Positions 9,390 through 18,043 of a DNA stretch of 64,000 bases are shown here, one piece after another. Position 1 is the stretch's first letter, and each line of letters opens with the position of its first letter. A program made the position numbers and the translations under genes. The notes under the pieces are model-generated. The model had not been told where the DNA came from. It did no database searches and worked only from the letters and a program-made list of their open reading frames with translations. This stretch comes from JALORV01 sp963780715 (GTDB taxonomy: Bacteria; Pseudomonadota; Gammaproteobacteria; Burkholderiales; Burkholderiaceae_F): positions 62,001 through 126,000 of the forward strand of contig CAWADK010000016.1 of NCBI GenBank assembly GCA_963780715.1, read 5' to 3'.

Positions 9390-10259
9390 ATGCTGCTGCA
9401 CTTCGACGATGAACGCGACTACGCGGCACGGCTTGCGACCGCAGCCGGCCTCACCCTGGCGCCGATCGAGCGCCACCGCTTTCCCGACGGTGAACTGAAG
9501 CTGCGACTGCCGACGCCGGTGGCGCCACGCGCGGTGCTGCTGCGCTCGCTGCATCGCCCGAACGAGAAGCTGGTCGAGTTACTGCTGGCTGCACGCGCGG
9601 CGCGTGAACTGGGCGCGCGGCACCTGACGCTGGTCGCACCCTATCTCGCCTACATGCGGCAGGACGCGGCGTTCGCGCCGGGCGAAGCCGTCAGCCAACG
9701 GATCATCGGGCGCTGGCTTGCGGATCTCTTCGATGCGGTCATAACGATCGACCCGCACCTGCATCGCGTGGGTAGCCTCAAGGATGCGGTGCCCGCCGGG
9801 GCCGCGATCGCGCTTTCGGCCGCGCCTTTGATCGGCGGGACCTTCCACGCCACCGGTGTGCTGATGCTCGGGCCCGATGCAGAAGCCGAGCCCTGGGTGC
9901 GCGCAGCCGCCGCGGCCGCCGGCTGCGACGCAGCGATGTGCCGCAAGACGCGCCGTGGCGACCGTGACGTCGAGGTCACGCTGCCCGCGGTTCCGTACGA
10001 GGGTCGGCATGTCGTCATCGTCGATGATGTCGCCAGCACCGGGCAGACGCTGGCGGCCGTCGCTCGCCAGGTTCTGGCGCGTGGAGCACGCCGTGTCGAC
10101 GTGGCAGTAACTCACGCGCTGCTGGTCGACGATGCTGACGCCGTACTGCGTGCCGCAGGTGTCAGCGAGTTCCTCAGCACCGACACCGTGCCGCATCCGA
10201 GCAATCGCATCGGCACCGCCGACCTGATCGCCGCCGCACTGCGCACTCTGCCGCGCTAA
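9390..10259 (+). CDS. Ribose-phosphate pyrophosphokinase (PRPP synthetase) family
   Basis: This 289-residue enzyme of the PRPP synthetase family makes 5-phosphoribosyl-1-diphosphate from ribose-5-phosphate and ATP. Motifs seen are HRFPDGELKLRLP near the N-terminus, APYLAYMRQD, the metal/ATP loop ITIDPHLHR, and the PRPP-binding loop VVIVDDVASTGQT. It is shorter than housekeeping Prs (about 315 residues), so it is probably a second, operon-specific copy. The ATG directly follows the TGA of the phosphorylase with no gap. With the phosphorylase it could recycle ribose phosphates from RNA into PRPP; this link is inference. It converges on the exported protein at 10285. Confidence 0.88.
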   Translation: MLLHFDDERDYAARLATAAGLTLAPIERHRFPDGELKLRLPTPVAPRAVLLRSLHRPNEKLVELLLAARAARELGARHLTLVAPYLAYMRQDAAFAPGEAVSQRIIGRWLADLFDAVITIDPHLHRVGSLKDAVPAGAAIALSAAPLIGGTFHATGVLMLGPDAEAEPWVRAAAAAAGCDAAMCRKTRRGDRDVEVTLPAVPYEGRHVVIVDDVASTGQTLAAVARQVLARGARRVDVAVTHALLVDDADAVLRAAGVSEFLSTDTVPHPSNRIGTADLIAAALRTLPR

Positions 10260-10284
10260 TCCACTCTCGGCGCGGTGCCGACGG

Positions 10285-10731
10285 TCACTTCGGAGCATCC
10301 AGCCACATCGGCGCGCCGCCTCCGGCCTCGGACTTGAGTCGGCCCTGCAAGTACTTCTCGGTCCCGCGCCGGAAGTCCAAGGTCATCAGGCCGCAGGTTG
10401 TGGCAGGTCCGCCATTGGCGACCAGCTTGATGCCGTTGGCAGTGATCTTTCCTTGCTGGATCGGCTCGTTAGCCGCGCGGCACCACGGCTGGCTGCCCGT
10501 GGAGGTGAAGTCGAATTTCCCTTCGAAGCTTCCGTCCGGGTTGATCTTCGAGATCTTCACCACGATTTCACCGCGGTTGCCGCTGCCCCCCGCGGGACCC
10601 TGCTTCTTCTCCCATCCGCCCTTCAGCGTGATCGGCGCCTGCGACGGCTCAATGAGCAACGTCCCCTGCGCATAGGCCGAAGTCGCCACAAACAGCGAGC
10701 CCAGGATCAACATGACATTTCGATTGAACAT
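10285..10731 (-). CDS. Exported hypothetical protein
   Basis: This is a 148-residue secreted protein of unknown function. A Sec signal peptide (MFNRNVMLILGSLFVATSAYAQ) predicts cleavage near residue 22. The mature domain looks like a small beta-rich module with two cysteines about 30 residues apart (QPWCRA and TTCGLM) that could form a disulphide in the periplasm. The ATG at 10731 follows GAGGAAGTC, a good ribosome-binding site. It is transcribed towards the PRPP synthetase gene and ends 25 bp from it. No family was recognised. Confidence 0.75.
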   Translation of the reverse strand: MFNRNVMLILGSLFVATSAYAQGTLLIEPSQAPITLKGGWEKKQGPAGGSGNRGEIVVKISKINPDGSFEGKFDFTSTGSQPWCRAANEPIQQGKITANGIKLVANGGPATTCGLMTLDFRRGTEKYLQGRLKSEAGGGAPMWLDAPK

Positions 10732-11191
10732 GACTTCCTCCTGCGTTGCATCGCTGCATGCAAATGCAATCTCTCTCAGTTCAATCTGGTTCTTCGTGGC
10801 CGCCCGCGCTTGATCAACATCAACGGCGTCGCGAACTGCAACTGCTCACGACCCGACGCCTCGCCAAGTGCCGGCGAAGCGTCAGATTGGACAAGCGCTC
10901 TCGCGGTGCGGCGCTTGCGCCGATCACCTCGACCAACGAGGACAGGCGCGACGCCAGCTACCTGGCGATCGCGCCGCGCAAGAGAAGGAAACGGCAGCGC
11001 TGAGACAGTTCGCCCCAGTCCCCTTCGGCTACGCAGAGGTCTGGATGGAAAAGCGTCGGTCCGTCACTGGACCAGCGGAAGTGGATTCAGTACGCTGCGC
11101 GCCGCACTTCGCCGGGGCCACAGCAAGGTCAGCGGTGCGCATCGGAAAACCCGGGCACGCGGCGCCGAATACCGCCGCGGCGGCGCACAAG
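10732..11191. other. Intergenic stretch, no confident gene
   Basis: Several overlapping frames are open here, but none has a convincing start plus consistent codon use. The end of one short plus frame (to 11003, ending RKRRKRQR) looks coding-like by third-position GC for about 30 codons but has no recognisable beginning. I record it as unassigned. Confidence 0.4.
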
Positions 11192-11227
11192 AAAAATCGC
11201 CCGGGCCAGAGTGCGGCACCGGGCGAT
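11192..11227 (-). terminator. Rho-independent terminator of the SWIB/H1-like gene
   Basis: Read on the minus strand, the nine-base arms ATCGCCCGG and CCGGGCGAT enclose a 14-base loop and are followed by TTTTT. The hairpin starts 37 bp beyond the stop of the SWIB/H1-like gene at 11264 and points in its direction. Confidence 0.85.
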
Positions 11228-11263
11228 CAATCCGCCATCGACAGGCCCAAGGCCTGCGGGCGA

Positions 11264-11653
11264 CTACTTCAGGTGCTTGCTGACGTACTTCGTCAGTTCG
11301 AACATCGACGCCTGCGCCTTGCCGAACAGCGCCTTCAGCTTGTCGTCGGCATTGATCATGCGGCGGTTCACAGAGTCCTGCAGCTTGTTCTTCTTGATGT
11401 ATGCCCAGATCTTGCTGGTGACTTCCGTGCGGGGCATCGGAATCGAGCCGACGATCGCCGCCAGCGGGCCACTCGGCGTCAGCGGCTTCATGAACGCTGC
11501 ATTCGGCTTGCGCTTGACCTTGGCCTTGACGGCCTTCTTCGCGGTCTTCTTGGCTGCCACCTTCTTCGGGGCTGCCTTCTTCGCGGCCTTCTTCGGCGCG
11601 GCCTTCTTGACGGCCTTCTTCGCTGTCTTCTTTGCTGCCTTCTTCGTTGCCAT
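11264..11653 (-). CDS. SWIB/MDM2-domain protein with histone H1-like Lys/Ala tail
   Basis: This is a 129-residue DNA-associated protein. Residues 1-50 are a lysine/alanine/proline-rich tail built on repeats such as AAKKA and APKKA, like eukaryotic histone H1 tails and bacterial Hc1/AlgP-type proteins. Residues 52-129 form a SWIB domain: FMKPLTPSGPLAAIVGS, MPRTEVTSKIWAYIKKN, the NRRMINADDKLKALFG turn, and MFELTKYVSKHLK. The tail should bind DNA without sequence specificity; the role of SWIB domains in bacteria is not settled. The ribosome-binding site AGGAG is ideal. A sigma70-like promoter, a 12-base palindrome in the leader and a proper terminator indicate a single-gene, well-expressed unit. 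Confidence 0.92.
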   Translation of the reverse strand: MATKKAAKKTAKKAVKKAAPKKAAKKAAPKKVAAKKTAKKAVKAKVKRKPNAAFMKPLTPSGPLAAIVGSIPMPRTEVTSKIWAYIKKNKLQDSVNRRMINADDKLKALFGKAQASMFELTKYVSKHLK

Positions 11654-11738
11654 GAGTTCTCCTCAGTAAGAGTTGCGTGCCACAGCGACAGCGTTCTCGA
11701 ATGAAACTCTCAGAGAGCGCTCTCGTTGCGTGGTCGCG

Positions 11739-11766
11739 ATCCTAGAGGAAACGCAACGAATTACAA
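11739..11766 (-). promoter_or_regulatory. Probable sigma70 promoter of the SWIB/H1-like gene
   Basis: On the minus strand a -35-like TTGTAA (11766-11761) is separated by 16 bases from a -10-like TAGGAT (11744-11739). The region is clearly more AT-rich than its surroundings. Transcription would start near 11732, giving a leader of about 80 bases that contains the perfect 12-base palindrome GAGAGCGCTCTC at 11713-11724. Confidence 0.5.
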
Positions 11767-11780
11767 GGGGAAAAATGAGA

Positions 11781-11828
11781 TTTTCAGAGGGGAATTGCGT
11801 GTGAACAACGGCGTTTTCCCTCTGAGAA
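11781..11828. repeat. Inverted repeat upstream of the SWIB/H1 promoter
   Basis: The 11-base arms TTTTCAGAGGG (11781-11791) and CCCTCTGAGAA (11818-11828) match at ten of eleven positions around a 26-base spacer, just upstream of the -35 element. It could be an operator or the end hairpin of the converging or upstream transcript; the sequence does not decide. Confidence 0.45.
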
Positions 11829-11891
11829 CATGCGTCGAGCCCATGCAGGACACCACGATTGGTGTACTAGATCTTGGCGGACACTGCACGT

Positions 11892-14596
11892 CTACACAAT
11901 ATCTTGTATGCCTTGCCGCGCCGCTTTTTCGAGTTCGGCCAGCATCCGCTCGATCCGAGCGCTCAGCTTTTCGGTTGTCACCTGCTCCCGCAGCCGCTCG
12001 ACCATCAGCGGAAACGCGAACGGCGTCGGGCGTGCAAGCATCCGGTAGACGACGCGCTGGCCGCGCATCCGCTCGAGTGCTACGCGCAGGCGGACGATGT
12101 CGAGCTCCTGCTCGAGGACTTCGCGCTCGGCCTGTCCGAGCAGGCGATTGCCGGCGTCGTACTTGCGGAACACCTGGTAGAGCAGTCCCGAACTTGCCTG
12201 CAGCTGCTTCGTCGACTTGGGCGCGCCGGGGAAACCCTGAAAGACGAGGCCGGCAATGCGCGCCACCTCGCGAAAGCGCCGCAGCGCCAGTTCGCCGGCG
12301 TTGAGGCTCGCAAGGACGTCATCCAGAAGCCTCTCCTCGCCGAGCAGCGTGCCCGCGCGTTGCTGCCAGGCGCCCATCCAGTCGATGTCGACGGGCGACA
12401 GCAGCTCGAACCCGTAGTCGTTGATCGCGATCGAGAAGGTCGACGGGGTCGCCTGCCCGATGCGGTACGCCAGCAGCGACGCCAGGCCGAGATGCGCGTG
12501 GCGGCCGGCGAATGGATAGACGAAGAGATGTCGCCCCTCGCGCGACCGCAGCGACTCCACCACAAGGGTGTCCCTCGTCGGCACGACTGACCAGCGCGCC
12601 TGCAGCTCGATCAACGGCCGCGCGAGCCGCATTTCCGGCGCGTCGTAACGGCCGGCGACAGCGCCCTCGAGTTCGCGCAGCGCGGCGTCCGCCAGTTCGG
12701 TCGACAGCGGCATCTTGCCGCCGGCCCAGCGCGGCACGACGCCTGTGGCACGCTTCGCAGGCTGCACGAGCGCCGTCATCTCGTGGATGCGGACGAGCTC
12801 GAGCAGGCGGCCACCGAAGACGAAGGCGTCGCCCTTGCGCAGGCGCGTGATGAACGACTCCTCGATCGAGCCGACATTGCGGCCGTTCATCATCTTTACC
12901 TGCATCGAGGCGTCCGCCACGATGGTTCCGACCGACATACGATGGCGCTGGGCGATGCGGCGGTCCTCGACGCGAAACACGCCCTCGGCGTCGGGGACGA
13001 CGCGCCGATATTCCGGATACGCCCGCAGCGCCTCGCCGCCACGACCGACGAAGTCGAGCGCCCAGGCGAATTCTTCGTCCGTCAGGCTGCGGTAGCTCCA
13101 CGCGCCGCGGATCTCGGCCAGCGCTTCGCGTTCGCAAAAGCCGGTGCCGAGCGCGAGCGTCACCAGGTGCTGCACCAGCACATCCAGCGGCTTCTCCGGC
13201 GCGCGCCGCGACTCGACGCGTCCAACGGCGACGGCCGAGCGCGCCGCCGCGGCTTCCACCAGTTCCAGCGTGTGCGTCGGCACGATCGTCACGCGCGACG
13301 GCCGCCCCGGCGCATGCCCGCTGCGGCCCGCCCGCTGCAGCAGGCGCGCGACGCCTTTCGGGCTGCCGATCTGCAGCGACGCGCTCGACCGGCAGGAAGT
13401 CGACGCCGAGGTCGAGGCTCGACGTCGCGACGACGGCCTTGAGCCGCCCTTCCTTGAGGCCGCGCTCGACCCATTCACGCACTTCCCGGTCGAGCGAACC
13501 ATGGTGGAGCGCGATGAGCCCCGCCCACTTCGGCCGCGCCGCGAGCAGCGACTGGTACCAGATCTCCGCCTGCGAGCGTGTATTGGTGAAGACCAGCGTC
13601 GTGGTGGCAGTCTCGATCTCGCGGGCGACGGGCTCGACCATCTGGATTCCGAGATGACCGCCCCACGGGAAGCGGCCCGGTTCGTCGGGCAGCAAGGTGT
13701 CGACGATGATTTCCTTGGGCACTGCGCCGCGTACCAGCACGCCGGCTGCGCCGGCCAGCAGCACCTCCAGCGCGTGCTCGGTGTTGCCGAGGGTGGCGGA
13801 AAGCCCCCACACCGGAGGTCGTGGGGCTTTCCGCCACCGGTGGTGGCGTATTGAGCCCACCACCCCCCCGCCCCGCCTCGAGGCGAGGAGCCACGACGTC
13901 GTCACCTGCGCGCTGGCGCGCGAACAGGCGCAGGCGGGCGAGCGCGAGTTGCAGCTGCACGCCGCGCTTGTTGCCCATCAGCTCGTGCCACTCGTCGACG
14001 ACGACGAGTTCGACACCTCCCAGCAGCGCGGGCGAATCGGGGCGTGTCAGCAGCAGGGTCAGGCTTTCGGGCGTGGTCACCAGCGCCTCGGGCAGGCGCT
14101 GCGACTGGCGCGTGCGTTCGCTGGCCTCGGTGTCCCCGGTGCGCACACCCACCTTCCAGTCGAGGCCCAGCTGCGCCAGCGGCGCTTCGAGTGCACGCGC
14201 GGTGTCTGCCGCCAGGGCGCGCATCGGTGTCAGCCACAGCAGGCGCAGGCCGCCGCCGCCGACTTCGCCCGCAAGCACGCGATTCAGCAGGCCGAACCAG
14301 ACGGCGTACGTCTTGCCGCTGCCTGTGGTTGCATGCAGCAGACCCGAGCGGCCGGCGGCGATGTGCTGCCAGACCTCGCGCTGGAAAGGAAACGCCTGCC
14401 AGCCCTGGGCAGCGAACCAGCCCTCGGCGCTTGGCAGGGCCAACTGCGCGCCACACCGCGCCGCAGGTTCCTTGGCCGATTCGGCTGCGGCTTCAGCGGC
14501 ACGCGCCTTCAGTTCACGCGCTAGCCGGGCCCGCCGCGCCCGCAGCTGAGTGCCGACATTTGAACCCGGTGGCAGTCCGCGGCGCTGTTCGGTCAC
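11892..14596 (-). pseudogene. Lhr-type DEXH-box DNA helicase (ligase-associated class), frameshifted
   Basis: Three consecutive minus-strand frames add up to a large superfamily-2 helicase of the kind found with DNA-repair ligases. Frame one (GTG 14596 to about 13820) has Walker A in HATTGSGKT, motif Ib near TTPESL and the DEXH box in VVVDEWHEL. Frame two has motif III in WGLSATLGN and TSSLDLGVDF. Frame three (to 11892) has motif VI in RLLQRAGRSGH and the long Lhr C-terminal region. The switches fall near 13817 and 13375; each is cured by removing one base. Before motif III there are about 30 extra residues encoded by a GC-rich hairpin. The usual partners (ATP-dependent ligase, MBL exonuclease) are absent from this window. 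Confidence 0.8.
13793..13864. repeat. Double hairpin inside the helicase gene
   Basis: Two inverted repeats lie side by side. The first has 18-base arms (13793-13810 and 13821-13838, GGTGGCGGAAAGCCC type) identical except for one extra C, around a 10-base loop. The second has 8-base arms GGTGGTGG and CCACCACC (13839-13846 and 13857-13864). One arm of the first hairpin is the native coding sequence for helicase motif III (WGLSA), so the other arm is an inverted copy of it. Confidence 0.75.
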
Positions 14597-14685
14597 GATC
14601 GTGACGCGCGACAGTTGAAACGCATCTCAGGAAACCGGTGCAAGGCAGTGCGGGCAGCAGGACACGACGAGCAGTCATTGAACCG

Positions 14686-14715
14686 CAAAAAAAGAAACGC
14701 CGCCCGCAGGCGGCG
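14686..14715 (-). terminator. Rho-independent terminator downstream of the small exported protein
   Basis: On the minus strand a seven-base stem CGCCGCC/GGCGGCG with a four-base loop is followed by a T-rich run (TTTCTTTTTTT). It lies 19 bp after the stop of the gene at 14735 and ends its transcript before the helicase. Confidence 0.85.
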
Positions 14716-14734
14716 CTTCGGGGCAGGGGGACAA

Positions 14735-14977
14735 TTATGAAATGTTGAGAATCTTCATCGCCTTGGCGAGCGTGTCGACCGACTCCTGATGCTTGCCGGC
14801 CTTGTGCAGCGTCTCGCCCTCGGCGCGGTACTTCTTGACCTCGGCCATCTGCTCCGCGGTGAGTTTCGGGTTCTTCGCCAGCGCTTCGTCGATCTTCTTC
14901 ATGTCAGCGGGACAATGGAAGGCCCATGCCCCGGCAGAAAACAGCAGCGTTGCAACAGCGAGCGTGATGCGCTTCAT
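14735..14977 (-). CDS. Small periplasmic helical protein
   Basis: This 80-residue exported protein has a Sec signal peptide (MKRITLAVATLLFSAGAWA, cleavage near residue 19). The mature region is helical and carries one TPR-like helical hairpin (YRAEGETLHKAGKHQESVDT). Small proteins with this pattern are frequent in betaproteobacteria; their role is unknown. AGGAG sits upstream of the ATG at 14977. The gene is divergent from the hydrolase at 15080, with a 102 bp shared upstream region, and ends in a clear terminator. Confidence 0.8.
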   Translation of the reverse strand: MKRITLAVATLLFSAGAWAFHCPADMKKIDEALAKNPKLTAEQMAEVKKYRAEGETLHKAGKHQESVDTLAKAMKILNIS

Positions 14978-15079
14978 CGGACGATCTCCTGGAGGGTCAA
15001 TGCGGACTTTGCGGAACGGCAAAGCGGCCTGCAGTCTACTGCCGGCGCCGCGGACCGGCTCAATAGTCCGGAGGCAATC

Positions 15080-15817
15080 ATGGTGACTTGGTCCGCGCTG
15101 GTCCGGCGAGCCAGCCGCGCCGTCCTGCTGCTCTGCGCCTGCGGCCCGCTGGCGGTCGTCAACGCGGCGGAAATCGTGGACTTTCGTGTCGCGGAACGCC
15201 GCTTTGATGCCGATCTCTTCCGCCCGCCGGTCGCGCCGCGCGGCACCGTCGTGCTGGCCCACGGCTTTCTGCGCGACCGGCAGAGCCTGGGCGCGCTCGC
15301 GCGCGAACTGGCCGACCGCGGCGCGCTGGTTCTTGTCCCCGATCTGCCGTTTCTCGCCGATCCGATCGCCAACGCCGCCGCCCTGTCCACGATCGTGATC
15401 GACATCCGCGGTGGGCGCTTCGGCCCGGTACCTGCGCGCACCGTCCTGATCGGCTTTTCCGCGGGCGGCCTTGCGAGCCTGCTGGCGGCTGCACGCACGC
15501 CGGGGATCACCGGCTGGATCGGACTCGATCCCGTTGACCGCGCCGGTGAGGGCCTGCATGTCGCGGCGCGCGTCAGCGCGCCCGCCGTCATCCTGCGCTC
15601 GGCGCCACACTCGTGCAACGCATGGGCAAATTCGCACAGCTGGGGCTCGTTCCTGCCACGCCTGCAGCGCGACGTACTGGTGGAAGCTGCCACGCACTGC
15701 GACTTCGAGAACCCGGGTGACCCGGTCTGCTCGGCCGCCTGCGGCGCAGCCGATCCGCAGCGCCAGGCGGCGATTCGTGCGGAGGTCGCCGCCGCGGTCG
15801 ACCAGTGGCTGCAGTAA
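15080..15817 (+). CDS. Exported alpha/beta-fold hydrolase
   Basis: This is a 245-residue serine hydrolase with an N-terminal signal peptide (ending near VVNAAE). The oxyanion-hole strand is VLAHGFLRD, the nucleophile elbow is LIGFSAGGLA (GxSxG), and a C-terminal histidine in AATHCDFENPG fits the catalytic triad. Several cysteines in the C-terminal third (HSCNAW, HCDF, CSAACG) suggest disulphides in the periplasm. The substrate is unknown; the fold covers esterases, lipases and dienelactone hydrolases. CCGGAGGCAATC precedes the ATG at 15080. The frame is open further upstream, but only this start gives a signal peptide. Confidence 0.82.
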   Translation: MVTWSALVRRASRAVLLLCACGPLAVVNAAEIVDFRVAERRFDADLFRPPVAPRGTVVLAHGFLRDRQSLGALARELADRGALVLVPDLPFLADPIANAAALSTIVIDIRGGRFGPVPARTVLIGFSAGGLASLLAAARTPGITGWIGLDPVDRAGEGLHVAARVSAPAVILRSAPHSCNAWANSHSWGSFLPRLQRDVLVEAATHCDFENPGDPVCSAACGAADPQRQAAIRAEVAAAVDQWLQ

Positions 15818-15847
15818 TCGCCCGTCGAAGCTCCGGCCAGCACCGCC

Positions 15848-16531
15848 TCAACGACCGACCGGCTTCGGCGTTCTGCTCCATCAGCAGCGTCTCGATGTCG
15901 TTGATCATCATCGCCGGGTGCAGGTAGTCAAGCGCATAGATCTCCCGCACGATGCCTTCGCGGTCGATCAGGAAGAGCTTCAGCATGTGATTGATCGTGC
16001 GTGTCGGCCGACCGTTCGCGTCCTTCTCGACGCTGACGTCCTGGCCGAAGTCTTCGAGCAAAGGCAGCAGTTCGGCCACGCTGCGGGCGGTCAGGAATTC
16101 CCAGGCGAGGCCGACCTCGGCCTTGAGGCTGCCGCTGTACAGGCGCAGGGCCGCGGGCGTGTCGTTGGTCGGGTCAAAGCTGATGCTGACGAAACGCACG
16201 CGGCCCGCATGACCGCGCTCGGTCAGGCGATCGCGCAGGCTCGACCATCGTGCGGTACGCGAACGGGCAGCCCCATTCATCGACGCAGTAGGTGTAGAAA
16301 AACGTGAGCAGCGTCACCTTGCCGCGCGTCAGCGTGCCAAGCCGGCGCGGGCGGTCGCGGGCGTCGCGCAGCAGAGCGTCCGGAGCGCGCTGGATGCGCT
16401 GCAACCGGTAGGTCCCGGGCGCGGGCGGCACGAACTGCATGCTGGGCGAGTGCGCCTGCATCGGGTCGGCCGCCGCCCACGCTGTGGTCCCAATTACGGT
16501 GAAGCGCGAGCGCGATGGCAGCCGCACGCAT
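15848..16531 (-). pseudogene. SCO1/SenC family copper-chaperone-like protein, frameshifted three times
   Basis: This is a thioredoxin-fold SCO family protein of about 225 residues, normally periplasmic and involved in copper delivery. The signal peptide starts in one frame (ATG 16531, MRAAAIALAL) and continues in the next (TVIGTTAWAAADP). The metal-site strand follows as FYTYCVDEWGCPFAY, with a CxxxxxC spacing in place of the usual CxxxC. After a second shift near 16240 come RFVSISFDPTNDTP and the distal histidine region INHMLKLFLID. A third shift near 15860 hides the stop; in the repaired frame it falls at 15848-15850. Each break needs one base removed. It lies just downstream of the SBP56 gene, the known pairing for methanethiol oxidase. 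Confidence 0.75.
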
Positions 16532-16553
16532 GCTGCGTTTCCACTGACGCGGT

Positions 16554-17818
16554 TCAGCTGAACTTCATGTGGTGCGCGCGGCCCAGCTTCTCCTTGGTGA
16601 AGTCCACCTCGAAGAGCGGTTGCAGTTCCTTGCCGTCCCAGCGGAACGCACGCAGGAACTGCTCGTTATCGGCGCCCGCCTTGTCCCAGAGCTCCAGCAG
16701 GCTCGACGTGATGTAGACGCGCTTGCCGTCCCAGCTCTGCGAGATCATGTTGACCTGCTTGCCGGTCTGCTTGGCGTACGTCTGCTTCGGCTGCTCGGGA
16801 TTCGTGAGGTCGAAGTAGCGCGTCATGCCATCGGAGAACGTGTTGACCCACAGCCCCTTGGCATCGGCGCGGATCGAGATGTCGACGGGCAGCGGGATCT
16901 TGGCCGGATCGCCGATCGTGCCGACGTCCTTCGCCTGCCACTTGCCGGCGGCGTCCTGCTTGATCAGCCACAGTTTCGAGGTCAGTGCGGTGGCGGTGAT
17001 CGCCCAGTTGTCGCCGGGCACCAGCGACCAGCGGATCTCCAGCGGAGAGCCGGGAACCGCGAAGATCTGCTTCGGCTGTCATCGCCTTCAGGTCCCACAG
17101 CACCATCGTGTTGCCGAAGCGCTTCATGGCCTCGGCGTCGCTGACGACCTGGCCAGGGGCCGACGGTAGTTGTCGATGCCCGGTGAAGCTCGAGGTCAGC
17201 AACGCGTTCTTCGACGGATTGATGGCCACGTCATAGCCGTAGCCGTCGCCATTCACTCCGCCGATCTCGCCCGTCGGCAGGTCGTACTTGGCGACGAACT
17301 CGCCCTTGTTGTTGTAGACGACCATGCCGGTGCGGCCGCCGCTGTCCTTCGCGTTCGACAGCGTGCCGATCAGCATCCGCCCCGGCATCGCGTAGAACGT
17401 GTGGGGGCCAACATAGCCGGACTTGGCGCCGAGATCGGTGATCGTCTTCACGAGCTTCGGCTTGGCCGGGTTCGAGCCGACATCGAACACGTAGATCTGG
17501 TTATTGCTGAGCCCCCCGGCCCAAAGGTAGCGACGGTCGTCGGTGAATCCCATGTGATGGGCCTCGCCGCGCGCACCGACCGATACGCTGCTGACCACCT
17601 TGCCGTATGATCTTCGACTTCGGATCGACGTCGATCGTGACGAGTTTGTCGAAGCCATCTCCGAGGCCTTCAACGCCGAGCGTCCAGACGTGGACATAGG
17701 CCTCCTGCCCCTTGATCAGCTTGGACGTGTACGGTGAATTGCAGGTCTCGTCGGCAGCGGCATTGAACGCCAGTGCGAGCCCGGTCAAACCCATCAGCAG
17801 CCACTTCGTCGCGCGCAT
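16554..17818 (-). pseudogene. mtoX: SBP56 family protein, methanethiol oxidase type, frameshifted twice
   Basis: This is a selenium-binding-protein-56 family enzyme of about 420 residues. The bacterial secreted members oxidise methanethiol to formaldehyde, H2S and H2O2 with copper. A Sec signal peptide (MRATKWLLMGLTGLALAFNA) precedes ETCNSPYTSKL. The propeller body carries the family's histidine motifs EAHHMGF, GPHTFY and the C-terminal RAHHMKF. The frame breaks near 17611 (SKIIRQ versus KSYGKVV) and near 17085 (LKAMTAE versus MQPKQIFAV); removing one A at each joins the family sequence. CGGGGAGGAAC precedes the ATG at 17818. The SCO gene follows after about 22 bp, as in described mtoX loci, which supports the assignment; no MauG gene is seen. 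Confidence 0.78.
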
Positions 17819-18043
17819 GAGTTCCTCCCCGTTGGGCGGGGTGCAGGCTGGACCGTCGAGCCGGTCACCCTGTACCCGAGTGCGCGGAAAGCTACTCTGC
17901 GAGCCTCCCGCGGCAATCCCGCGGTTTAGTCGGTGACCGGCTCACTGCCAATCGGGATAACCCTGCACTCTCGACCGGCGCTGCTCGCCGGAGTTGAAGC
18001 GACAGCAACCAAGCGTCATGCCGACACCCGCTCCACGGCGAAC

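Noticed and set aside
10746..11003. Short plus-strand frame ending RKRRKRQR
   Set aside because: Only the last 30 codons look coding-like; the beginning has poor codon use and no ribosome-binding site.
15588..15847. Apparent C-terminal extension of the SCO protein over the hydrolase gene
   Set aside because: The extension is antisense to a well-supported hydrolase gene and is Arg/Pro-rich. One base removed near 15860 brings a stop at 15848, so the overlap is probably an artefact.
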